Positions 31,920 through 40,853 of a stretch of 64,000 bases of DNA are shown here, in pieces. Below the pieces are notes generated by a model. That model worked only from the letters and a program-made list of their open reading frames with translations. It made no database searches and was not told the DNA's origin. A program made the translations under genes and the position numbers. The stretch's first letter is position 1. Each line of letters opens with the position of its first letter. The DNA comes from Asterella californica (lineage: Eukaryota > Streptophyta > Marchantiopsida > Marchantiales > Aytoniaceae): contig JAYKYS010000010.1 in assembly GCA_036924285.1 (NCBI GenBank), positions 1,550,001 to 1,614,000 of the forward strand. Reading direction: 5' to 3'.

Positions 31920-34900
31920 TTGGGAGGATTGTCTCAGGATATGGAATTGTACTGCAGAAGAGGAGGAGGTGATGATTTAGCAGAGGTACAGAAGTATGCC
32001 GAGCAGTATGAAACCTCGAGCATCACTCGGAATATGACAAAAGACAAAGGGAAGACCTCGAAGAAGTCCAAGAAGTCGAAGAAGTCTTCCCGGAAGTCCA
32101 AGAAGAAGTCCAAGTCCACTGAAACTGATAACAGTGATTCGGAAGCAGCCTCTACTTCTGAAGAGTCTACTGTCGAAAGTTCAGAATCCGAATCTGAACA
32201 AGAGAAGAAGACGCGGAAGAAGAAGAAGGAGAAGACGCGAGCAAGAGAGGAAGTTGTGCAGAAGATGCCTCAAACTCAGATCATTCAGTCTGCACCTGAT
32301 CCCCGCATCGATGAGGTTCTGAAGCAGTTTGCCGACCTGAAAGTTCATCTTCTGAACCAGAAGGACAAGCGGAAGCCGCCTACAGCTTCCTGGCCAAACC
32401 TTTGGTGCAACCTCTGTAACTCTTCTGGACACACCAGAGATCAGTGTACGCAGGACCAAGCTGTCAACTGGGCAGGATGGGAAGAAGATGATGAGGGATA
32501 TCTACACGATCCCAGTGGGGAAACCTGCTATAGGATCGAGACGATCCAACCCTTCACTCTTACGCCTCCCGTCCAATATAATCGTTATGTACCGAGGGAT
32601 AGAGCTAGCAATGTACAGACCAGGACACCCTGGCAGCCTTCTTCATCACAACGACCTCTCAACCCTCTTCCTGGAGCGTGCAATAATTGTGGAGAGACAG
32701 GACACTGGTGGTCCACCTGTCCTCACCCGAGAAGACAGATTGGGCAAGTGCCCTTGTGTGGGAACTGTAAGGAAGCCGGTCATTTCACAGGGAATTGTCC
32801 TCAGACCTTACGACCACGACAAATGGTGAGATTTGCAGATACCACACCTCCTGCAGAAGCTGCATCATCTTCTAAGCTCGAGTTAGCAGTGGTACAGCAC
32901 ATCACGGTAGAAGAAGAAGATCCTGAGGATTGTACGGATTGTCTCCATATCGAGGAAGACGAACCAGACCCCGGGAAGCGCGAAGGAAAGGAACCTCAGT
33001 TGCAGAAGACGACTGCAGCTCAGAAGATGGAGACACCTGAAGAAGCGTCATCTCTCACTTTGACGGATGGTACTGTTTGGAATCCTGACCCGAATTCAGA
33101 TAGTTGGCCTCCGGAGGAAGTTTTGGATGAAGCTGTGTTCAAGGTAAGTACCAGAAGCAAAGGGAAGTCAGAATCTCGCCAGAAGGACGTCAAGAAGAAG
33201 AAGCAGCGTAAGGAGAGGTCATCTTCTCCCGAGCGGCCGTCTTCTCCTACTTACGACCGAGAAGATCCGAAGTACTTTGCTCCTGACATAAGACAAGAGG
33301 TTGAAGCGATCATGCAAGAAGAGCTGGAGAAGAGACGGAAGATAGTACAGCAGCTTCCTACACCGACTACGGCAACACCTGTCTCACGGGAACAGCCTCC
33401 AGTCGAGAGAAGACACTCTTCTGGTCTTCCACCCAAGGAAGCAACTACTACATCTTCTCTGTTGGAAACACTGGTCACTCTTCTGAAAAGATCTCCGTAC
33501 GACTTCTTGCGAGACTTGTGGAATCAGAAGGCGGATGTGACCTTCCAACAGCTGTTGGATGACAACGCTGGTTACAGGAAGTTGTTACAATCTGTGCTTC
33601 GAGGATCGAGGAAGAGGAGGGCAGCTAAACTTCCCACGAGCACCCCGATCCTAAGAATAGAGCATGAGGACTTGGGAGCCTCAGAACTTGATATGGAGAT
33701 CCATGGCTGTCTTCTGAAGAAGGTACCCATTGATTCCGGCTCCGGAGTTAACATCATGACGGAAGAAACGGCGCATGTTCTAGGCTTCACTGAGTTCCAG
33801 CCTACTCCGAGAATTCTCAGAATGGCGGACCAGACCAGAAGACGACCTTTGGGGCAACTGAAAGATGTCTTGACGGTAATTGGTGGAGTATCTTTTTATC
33901 TCACTTACATCATTTTGCGACCCGTAGCTAAGGTTGGATATCAGGTGTTGATAGGAAGACCATGGCTGTATGCTGCAAATGTGAATACCGACTGGAGAAG
34001 GCATCGTTTGAGATTTCCCAATCCTACACCCAAGTCTGGTGAGAAGAGTAAAGTCTCGCTTCCTTGGATCAAGATTGGACACCAAGGTGAAACTCCGTCT
34101 ACAACAGAGGGGTACACTTCGGAAGAATCGGCTGCGTCTTCTGACAGTGATGAACGGTATAATGAGTTTATGGTGAATAACGTGTGTGCTACAGAAGTAG
34201 CAGAGGAAGTGGACGATGTGGTCTGTGGGTACATTGAGTGCTACGAGATTGCGGAAGAAGAGCTTCCAGAAGACGAGAATACCGTCTTCCCTTCGGAAGA
34301 TCCGATAGTTGGTCTTCCAGAAGACGAGAATACCGTCTTCTCTTCGGGAGACCCGACAGTTGGTCTTCCAGAAGACGAATCCGAACTAGAAGAAGCTCCC
34401 AAACCGAAATACTTCGGTGCTAGTGAGTACAGTCACACTGAAGGAATGGTGAACCCGGATGATCTCCAAGAGATGAAGGTTGCTTCTGGGAAGAAGCTGA
34501 AGCTTTCCAAGGTGATCGAGGGCCAGCAGTTGGAAGACTTTCGAGAACTTCTGACAGAGTTCCAGGATGTCTTCGCGTGGACCATAGAAGACATGAAGGG
34601 CATACCTCGAGAATTGCGAGAGCATCGCATCGACTTGCTAGAAGGTGTTGTTCCTGCACGGCAGAGGCAGTACCGGCTCAACCCCAAGTACTCGCTTCTG
34701 GTGAAGGACCAGATTGACCAATACCTGAAGGCAGGAGTCATCTTCCCAGTACTTAGCAGTGAATGGGTAGCTCCCATTGTCATCGTGCCGAAGAAGCAGA
34801 CAGGGAAGATCCGAGTGTGTCAGGACTTCCGGAAGCTGAACTTGGCCACGAAAAAGGATCATCACCCTTTATCATTCACCGACTCTGTGTTAGACCAGGT

Positions 34901-36182
34901 AGCAGGACATGAGTTCTACAGCTTCCTAGATGGGTATTCTGGGTACAACCAAGTTTCAATCAGAGAAGAAGACAAGTCGAAAACCACTTTCACTACTGAT
35001 TGGGGCACGTACGCGTATAATCAAATGCCGTTTGGTTTATGCAACGCACCAGCCACGTTCCAGAGGTTGATGATTACAATCTTCAAGGAGTATCTTCGCA
35101 CCTTTATGGAGATTTTCTTGGATGATTTCTGTGTGTTTGGATCGAGAGAAGACCACTTGATATTTCTGAGGAAGTGTTTTCTGAAGTGTAGAGAACATCG
35201 TTTGGCACTTCACCCTGAGAAATGCTTCTTTGGTATGTCAGAGGGGATCTTGCTAGGACATAGGATTTCCGGAAGAGGTATAGAAGTCGACTGTGCTAAG
35301 GTGGAAGTCATCATGAAACTCCACCCACCTGCTAACCTGACACAGTTGAGAAGCTTCCTTGGCAACGTAGGATACTACAGGAGGTTTATTGACAGGTACG
35401 CAGAGGTAGCAGGAAGACTCACTAAGTTGCTGAAGAAAGACGAACCATACATTTGGTCTTTTGAGCAGCAGGAAGCATTCGAAGAAATGAAGAGGCTTCT
35501 GTCGGAATCCCCTGTCCTACGGCCGCCTGATTGGGAAAGGGTCTTCCACATTTATGTGGATGTTTTTGCTTTTGCCATCGGGGTGGTGTTGAGTCAGAAA
35601 GATGAGAAGAAGAAGGATTACCCCATCTACTACGCGGGAAGACAACTCAGTGATGCAGAGAAGAAGTACTCGACAACCGAAAGGGAATGTCTTGGCATGA
35701 TTTACTCCTGTAGGAAGTTTAGACACTATCTTCTGGCAAACCCGTTTGTCTTCTATGTAGATCACTTCTCTTTGAAACATCTTGTAAAGAAAGCAGATTT
35801 GTCTGGCAGGATAGCTAGGTGGATTCTCCTACTCCAGGAATTTACTTACACAGTTGAGTACAGGCCCGGAAGACAGCATGTTAATGCTGACTACCTATCC
35901 AGGTTGGAGACAGAACGACGAGAAGATGAAGTGGAAGACGAGTTTCCTGACGAGAAGTTGTTTTCAGTTTTCGCAGAGACACTTTCATCTGAGGGGGGGC
36001 GTACCGCCTGCTTCCCAGAAGACGAGACTAGATCTTCTGATCCAGTCTTTGCGACTTCCACAGAAGAGTCGATCTTCAAGGACTTGAGAAGGTTCTTGGA
36101 AGACCAACAGTATCCCGAGGGAATGGATGCGGAGCAGAAGGCCGTCTTCTTACACAAGGCAGGTCCATATGCTATCTTCTAG
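31920..36182 (+). CDS. pol: Element F nucleocapsid, protease, RT and RNase H
   Basis: This 1420-codon frame is in phase with gag across the TAG at 31914. A Lys-rich stretch (KKSKKSKKSSRKSKKKSK) comes first. Three CX2CX4HX4C zinc knuckles follow near residues 162, 254 and 280 (CNLCNSSGHTRDQC; CNNCGETGHWWSTC; CGNCKEAGHFTGNC). The aspartic protease has PIDSGSGVNIM near 604. A 17-residue unit starting LPEDENTVF is repeated in tandem near 782-820. The RT has MPFGLCNAPATFQRL and FLDDF near 1066. RNase H starts YVDVFAFAIG near 1211, keeps the catalytic Asp and lacks the usual Thr-Asp-Ala-Ser wording. It ends at TAG 36180-36182, in phase with the integrase frame. It is polyprotein material, not a separate gene. 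Confidence 0.9.
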   Translation: MGGLSQDMELYCRRGGGDDLAEVQKYAEQYETSSITRNMTKDKGKTSKKSKKSKKSSRKSKKKSKSTETDNSDSEAASTSEESTVESSESESEQEKKTRKKKKEKTRAREEVVQKMPQTQIIQSAPDPRIDEVLKQFADLKVHLLNQKDKRKPPTASWPNLWCNLCNSSGHTRDQCTQDQAVNWAGWEEDDEGYLHDPSGETCYRIETIQPFTLTPPVQYNRYVPRDRASNVQTRTPWQPSSSQRPLNPLPGACNNCGETGHWWSTCPHPRRQIGQVPLCGNCKEAGHFTGNCPQTLRPRQMVRFADTTPPAEAASSSKLELAVVQHITVEEEDPEDCTDCLHIEEDEPDPGKREGKEPQLQKTTAAQKMETPEEASSLTLTDGTVWNPDPNSDSWPPEEVLDEAVFKVSTRSKGKSESRQKDVKKKKQRKERSSSPERPSSPTYDREDPKYFAPDIRQEVEAIMQEELEKRRKIVQQLPTPTTATPVSREQPPVERRHSSGLPPKEATTTSSLLETLVTLLKRSPYDFLRDLWNQKADVTFQQLLDDNAGYRKLLQSVLRGSRKRRAAKLPTSTPILRIEHEDLGASELDMEIHGCLLKKVPIDSGSGVNIMTEETAHVLGFTEFQPTPRILRMADQTRRRPLGQLKDVLTVIGGVSFYLTYIILRPVAKVGYQVLIGRPWLYAANVNTDWRRHRLRFPNPTPKSGEKSKVSLPWIKIGHQGETPSTTEGYTSEESAASSDSDERYNEFMVNNVCATEVAEEVDDVVCGYIECYEIAEEELPEDENTVFPSEDPIVGLPEDENTVFSSGDPTVGLPEDESELEEAPKPKYFGASEYSHTEGMVNPDDLQEMKVASGKKLKLSKVIEGQQLEDFRELLTEFQDVFAWTIEDMKGIPRELREHRIDLLEGVVPARQRQYRLNPKYSLLVKDQIDQYLKAGVIFPVLSSEWVAPIVIVPKKQTGKIRVCQDFRKLNLATKKDHHPLSFTDSVLDQVAGHEFYSFLDGYSGYNQVSIREEDKSKTTFTTDWGTYAYNQMPFGLCNAPATFQRLMITIFKEYLRTFMEIFLDDFCVFGSREDHLIFLRKCFLKCREHRLALHPEKCFFGMSEGILLGHRISGRGIEVDCAKVEVIMKLHPPANLTQLRSFLGNVGYYRRFIDRYAEVAGRLTKLLKKDEPYIWSFEQQEAFEEMKRLLSESPVLRPPDWERVFHIYVDVFAFAIGVVLSQKDEKKKDYPIYYAGRQLSDAEKKYSTTERECLGMIYSCRKFRHYLLANPFVFYVDHFSLKHLVKKADLSGRIARWILLLQEFTYTVEYRPGRQHVNADYLSRLETERREDEVEDEFPDEKLFSVFAETLSSEGGRTACFPEDETRSSDPVFATSTEESIFKDLRRFLEDQQYPEGMDAEQKAVFLHKAGPYAIF
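34263..34376 (+). repeat. In-frame 51-bp tandem repeat in F pol
   Basis: CTTCCAGAAGAC recurs at 34263, 34314 and 34365, giving two full 17-codon units and a partial third between protease and RT. Each unit is made largely of GAAGAC and GTCTTC hexamers. Confidence 0.9.
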
Positions 36183-36251
36183 GGTATCCTGTTTCGAAAT
36201 GGACATGACGAGAAGCTGAGAAGATGTCTCGAGCCGTCAGAGATAAAAGCA

Positions 36252-37322
36252 GTGATCACAGGTCTTCACTACGAAGATGCTGGGGGTCACTACGGATTGA
36301 CGACCACAGTGAAGAAGATGCTAGACGCCGGATACTGGTGGCCAACTATGTACCGAGACACTTTCCAGGAGATCAGGAAGTGCGATGCATGCCAGAGGGT
36401 GGGAAGACCGACCGCTACAACAAGGTGGCCTCTTACTCCCATTCTTCCGCTTGCCCCGTTCGAAAAGTGGGGAATCGACTTTGTAGGACCTATCGCTCCG
36501 GTGGCGAGAAGAACACGAGCAAGGTACATCTTAATAGCTACCGACTATGCCACCAAGATGGTGGAAGGCGAGGCCACGAGAAAGAACGATGCCGCAGTAG
36601 TAGCAAGGTTCCTATGGCATAACATCATCACTAGGTATGGATGTCCGCTGGAATTGGTGTCAGATAAGGGCACTCATTTCTTAAATGAGACTATCTCCCT
36701 CCTGACCCAATACTTCAGGATTAAGCATCGGAAGACGACGCCATACAACCCGAAAGCTAATGGGCTGACGGAGAAGTCGAACGGTCTTCTGTGTAACATC
36801 CTGAACAAGATAACTGTTAACCATTTGTATGATTGGGACATGAAGTTGCCATCTGTGTTGTGGGCTTTCAGAATTTCACCTAAAGTCACTACCCAGAAGA
36901 CGCCTTTCTACCTAACTTACGGCATGACGCCCATTGTGCCTATTGAGTTAGAGGTCCCAACATACCGGTTAGCCGTATCCGAACGCATGGGAGAAGAAGA
37001 GAGCCAGGAGCAGCGTCTTCTGAACTTCGTAGAGTTTGAAGAAGACAGGAATACATCTTTGGAGAAGACATACGAGGTGCAAGCGCAACGTAAGGTAAAC
37101 TACGATAGCAAGTTGAGGAAGGTGACTGTTGTGGACGAGGACTTGGTACTCCTCTACGACAACCGTCATATTAAGTTCCCTGGGAAACTTCATCTTCGCT
37201 GGATGGGACCTTACCGTGTCTTAGAGGTCTTCGACAATGGCTCTTTGCAATTGGAAGAGTTGGACGGTACACTGATGACCACTCGTGTTAATGGGTGGCG
37301 CGTCAAGAAGTACTGGACGTAA
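36252..37322 (+). CDS. int: Element F integrase
   Basis: This is the integrase part of the polyprotein in the same phase as RT-RNase H; sequence from the TAG at 36180 to 36251 is also open and homologous (GILFRNG). The zinc finger is H(x)H...CxxC (HYEDAGGHYG to CDACQ), followed by the catalytic core: WGIDFVGP (first Asp), SDKGTHFLN (second Asp) and NPKANGLTEKSNG (Glu). The tail has WMGPYRVLEVFDNGSLQLEELDG, the GPY/F-type module of Metaviridae, and stops at 37320-37322. I see no chromodomain. All catalytic residues appear intact. It would insert the cDNA into host DNA, making the 5-bp duplication seen around F. Confidence 0.9.
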   Translation: MITGLHYEDAGGHYGLTTTVKKMLDAGYWWPTMYRDTFQEIRKCDACQRVGRPTATTRWPLTPILPLAPFEKWGIDFVGPIAPVARRTRARYILIATDYATKMVEGEATRKNDAAVVARFLWHNIITRYGCPLELVSDKGTHFLNETISLLTQYFRIKHRKTTPYNPKANGLTEKSNGLLCNILNKITVNHLYDWDMKLPSVLWAFRISPKVTTQKTPFYLTYGMTPIVPIELEVPTYRLAVSERMGEEESQEQRLLNFVEFEEDRNTSLEKTYEVQAQRKVNYDSKLRKVTVVDEDLVLLYDNRHIKFPGKLHLRWMGPYRVLEVFDNGSLQLEELDGTLMTTRVNGWRVKKYWT

Positions 37323-37343
37323 ACAGAAGTGCAGGAACCACTG

Positions 37344-37380
37344 ATGTTTGCGGGGACGCAAACATGTGAGGGTGGGCGTA
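37344..37380 (+). other. Hairpin and polypurine tract before F 3' LTR
   Basis: A perfect 9-bp inverted repeat, ATGTTTGCG (37344-37352) with its complement (37357-37365), sits just before the purine-rich tract GAGGGTGGGCGTA (37368-37380) that abuts the 3' LTR. The tract is the likely plus-strand primer site. Confidence 0.65.
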
Positions 37381-38075
37381 TGTGGTGCCCACAAATTACA
37401 GTATTCACGAATTTTTGAAATTTTTGAGATTAATGACTTGTTTATATAACTGAAGAAGCGTTGTTACTTAAGGTTACGTCTTCCTTAACAGGAAGATGAT
37501 CTTAAGAGCTGTTTGTAATAAGAAGTTGACTTCTTCAGAAGACGACCGTCTTCGGAAGACCGTCTTCCCAGTTGCGTCTTCGGAAGATGGGAAGACGGCG
37601 GAAGATGGGAAGACGGCGGAAGACACCTGTCTTCCGGAAGACACCGATCACGAAGGCCTGACCACGAGTTTTCGGGTAAACAAGTAGGTGTACCTACTGG
37701 AGCGCACCGAATAGGTAGGTAGGTCAGGAAGACACCAAGGACGAGAACCCCTAATCTGCGGGGAAGATGCGTGAGGAAGCACATTAGCCACCTTCCAACT
37801 TCCCGCAGCACAGTGCGCCTGAAGAAGATCGATTGAGAGAGTGAACTTCGAGCTAGCATTGAGAGAGGAATCGAGTAAGACATCGAGGTAGTAGAGAGTA
37901 CGTTGGCAGCTAGGCGAAGGGTGAAATCGGATTGCGGGAGCACAAACAGCAGAAATCGCGAAGGCATTTCTGTGGAGCTTCCGAGAAGTTGACAGTGAAG
38001 AGTGGCGAGTAGAAGCAGAGGTGGAATCGAGGTGTGGACCGAAATTGACAGCAGGTACATTCGAGAGGAGTCGCA

Positions 38076-38645
38076 TTGGAAGCTAGGACAAGAGCCAGAA
38101 GCGCGCGGAGGTCGAAGGCAACTCGGGAGCCGAAGAAGACTGTAGAGGTTCTTTCCCCTGTTCTTTCCCTTTCCCACTTCTTCTCGTCATTGTCTGGTAC
38201 TCCCCGCGCTTCCTTGATTGTGTGCAAGCAGCCTGATCGATTACCCCACCCCCCCATCTTTCCTATTGAGACATTGGGCGCGGAAGCGCTGCCCAATTTC
38301 TGTCAAGATATCTCCTTGCTTCTTCCCGAGCTCAATTCGAGCTTCCCTACCCCTAGTCTTCAAATTGGCGAACCCAACTATCAATTTCTCTACCCTACTA
38401 CCTCTCTACCCCCGAAACTTGAAATAGAAGACGATTCAGAATATGGGAACATCCTCGGAAGACGCTTCTTGAACTTGACTGTCTTCGGAAGACATCTTCG
38501 GAAGACTGTCTTCAGAAGTCGACTGAACACAATTCGTATCAAGAGTGGATTTGCTTTGCTTTTGTGTTTAGAGAGGCTTGATACGAAGCCTGAGTGGTGT
38601 GGTGAGTTGTTGTGTTATTTCGAGAAGTTGGAACTCGGGAACTAG
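38076..38645 (+). other. 189-codon open frame in F LTR, coding status unclear
   Basis: The frame is open at the same length in both F LTRs (26391-26960 and here) and in part in the F-solo LTR (17746-17330, minus). It has no ATG; the first codon is TTG. Conserved words are KKTVEVL, VCRQPDR, LLLPE, SFPTPS and QFLYPT. It could be an exon of the LTR gene that starts about 570 bp downstream. I do not recognise any domain. Confidence 0.3.
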
Positions 38646-39218
38646 GCCTCTGCCTCTCGGTCTTCCAAGCTTCTCAACTCCACATCTTCCTAGAGAGACT
38701 AGAAGACTGAAAGGCTGGCAAAATGAGCGAGAAGACGTGAGGGTCCATTTCGGGTCTCTTCTGTCCGACCCATAGCAGCCGTTCCTTCTTCTTCCCGAAC
38801 TTAGAAGAGAGTTGTGAGAAGTATTGCTGGCAGAATCCGGAGAGAATGGTCGAGGGTCATGTCTTCCCATCATGCAGCAAACTTCTTCTGAGTGCGTATG
38901 AGAGGTGAGAAGTCAGAAGAACAGAGTGCACATGTTTTGAGTCTGTTGTGAGGATAGATTGCGCGTAGGAAGAAGAAGACAGGTGAGACCAGTGAAGGGA
39001 AGTCTGACTTCGAGAGGTCTTCCGAGAACGACATTGAATCGAAAGCTGTCCCAAGTGTCTTCCCTGAGGCCACTGTCACCGCAGGAGCCCGCAACCATCT
39101 TCTGAACCTTTCTCATACTCTACTTCTCGCATATCTTATATCTTCTGATAGGAAGTAGGATGTAATGCAAGGTGGGTTGTCTTCTTGGTAATCCGTGCGA
39201 GGCCTTGCTTAGATAGGA

Positions 39219-40853
39219 TTGTTTAGATATACCTCGGAAGACGATGACCGAGAGGCAGCAGCAACGCCCCCTCCCACTCTGATGCCACAACTGAGGCCCG
39301 GCTCTCACCAGAAGACGCTTCTGGTGAGGGAAGACGAGTCTAGTGGGTCGGAAGACGCCACGCCAGTGAGGAAGATGGGTCACAGAAGTGTACCGAGGAC
39401 ACCCATCTCCCTCATCCATTCAGGATCGGAGTCGGACTCGGAGGAAGACTTGCTGAGTACCCGATCGGAGCAGAAGACAGCTTCTGTAACACCTGGGAGT
39501 CTTCCAAAGACTCCAGAAGACGAAGGATGGATGGGCACTCCTACTGCGATGCGAGGAAGCGCAAAGAGGAGAGCCGCTCCTACCACGAGGAGTCTTCCAC
39601 CCCGGAAGATGAGAAGAGTAGCTTCTTCTCGTGCGCAGAAGATGAAAGCCGTAGTGGTGGAAGAGGCTCCCTTGCATCTGGAAGACGAAGTCGACACCAT
39701 CGAGCGAGTGGTGGGGATGAACTTGTCTTCTGCAGGAAGACGACTGGAGGAGTTCATTGCCTACTTCCAGAAGGAGATCCAGCCCGCTATGGAGTTGCTG
39801 GAAAGAAGAGCGAGGGCACAGGAGAAGCCTCTACAGCCTGGATTCGGCCTGCGCACCTTGCTGCGACAGGAAGACAGCCAGCAGAAGACGGAGTCTTTGG
39901 AAGCTAGTCTCCGCACTACGGAGAAGCTTGCAGCCAGGTACAAGGCGGAAGCAGCCGCTTCTGCCAAGGAGTCGATACAACTTTGGAAGAGCAACCAGGA
40001 GTTGCAGACGCGAGTACAGCAGCGTGATCAGGAAGTTCTCCGAGTACGGGAGAAGATCACTACCCTCGCAGAAGAGCAGACCACTTGGAAGATGCAGCGA
40101 GAAGCCGCAGAAGCGCGAGCTGCAACAGAGAAGACGCAAAGGGAAGCAGCGGAGGCCCTTGCGCAGAAGATGCTAGCTCAGTCGGTAGAAGCGCTTCGGA
40201 AGAAGTTCAACTTCACCGCGGGTAAGAAGTTACTTACCTTAGCTAGGGAATGGGACAGCGAGTCCAAGACGAGGTTGGTGGAATGCAGAGATAGCATGTT
40301 CAGGTACCTGGATAGACAGATAGAAGGAGTGAAGACACTTTATGGTCTTCCCTCACTTCCGACACCTGCAACCGCATTTTCCCAAGCCCCCGCACCCTCG
40401 ACTGGATCCGGAATGGAGAAGGAGGAGTTCGATCTCGCTGTACACTTGGTGGTGACAGCGTTGAAAGACGAGAAGGCTCCAGAAGACGCCCCGGAAGACA
40501 TGATGTCTTTTGGAAGACAAGAAGACGAGCCGTCTTCTCAGGTATTCCGCGTGGAGGAAGCGACTTCCCCGGACCCCTATGAGATCGCCATGGTCCCTAG
40601 TACTGCATCTGTGCCTCAGAAGACCGAAGACGCACCATTCGACTCGTCTTCCCAGAAGACCATTCCGTCTTCCGAAGTCGAAGCCGAGGAAGACGCAGCC
40701 GCAGAAATAGCAGGGCCAGCGAAGAGCGAGGAGAGGGAAGCTACCTCAGTGGTACCCGAGGTAAGTGCAGGGCTTCCCAGCCCATCAGAAGTCGAGGTAG
40801 TAGCTCCGGTAGGAGCAGATCATGTAGAGATTGCCACCGAGCAATCAGAGTAG
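39219..40853 (+). CDS. LTR-borne ORF: acidic coiled-coil protein of unknown function
   Basis: This is a 544-codon frame wholly inside the 3' LTR of F, in the same direction as the element. The first in-frame ATG is at 39282 (codon 22); a TAG at 39210-39212 closes the frame upstream. The N-terminal third is rich in Ser, Glu, Asp and basic residues (PRTPISLIHS, SESDSEEDLLSTRSEQ, RKMRRVASS). A long heptad-rich, Glu/Gln/Lys/Arg/Ala-rich stretch at about residues 190-325 is probably a coiled coil. A compact conserved part follows (EALRKKFNFTAG, LLTLAREWD, FRYLDRQIEGVKTLYGLP), then an acidic tail. No zinc knuckle, protease or polymerase motif is seen. I do not recognise the family. It is not gag, pol or an obvious envelope, having no signal peptide or membrane segment. 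Confidence 0.65.
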   Translation: MFRYTSEDDDREAAATPPPTLMPQLRPGSHQKTLLVREDESSGSEDATPVRKMGHRSVPRTPISLIHSGSESDSEEDLLSTRSEQKTASVTPGSLPKTPEDEGWMGTPTAMRGSAKRRAAPTTRSLPPRKMRRVASSRAQKMKAVVVEEAPLHLEDEVDTIERVVGMNLSSAGRRLEEFIAYFQKEIQPAMELLERRARAQEKPLQPGFGLRTLLRQEDSQQKTESLEASLRTTEKLAARYKAEAAASAKESIQLWKSNQELQTRVQQRDQEVLRVREKITTLAEEQTTWKMQREAAEARAATEKTQREAAEALAQKMLAQSVEALRKKFNFTAGKKLLTLAREWDSESKTRLVECRDSMFRYLDRQIEGVKTLYGLPSLPTPATAFSQAPAPSTGSGMEKEEFDLAVHLVVTALKDEKAPEDAPEDMMSFGRQEDEPSSQVFRVEEATSPDPYEIAMVPSTASVPQKTEDAPFDSSSQKTIPSSEVEAEEDAAAEIAGPAKSEEREATSVVPEVSAGLPSPSEVEVVAPVGADHVEIATEQSE

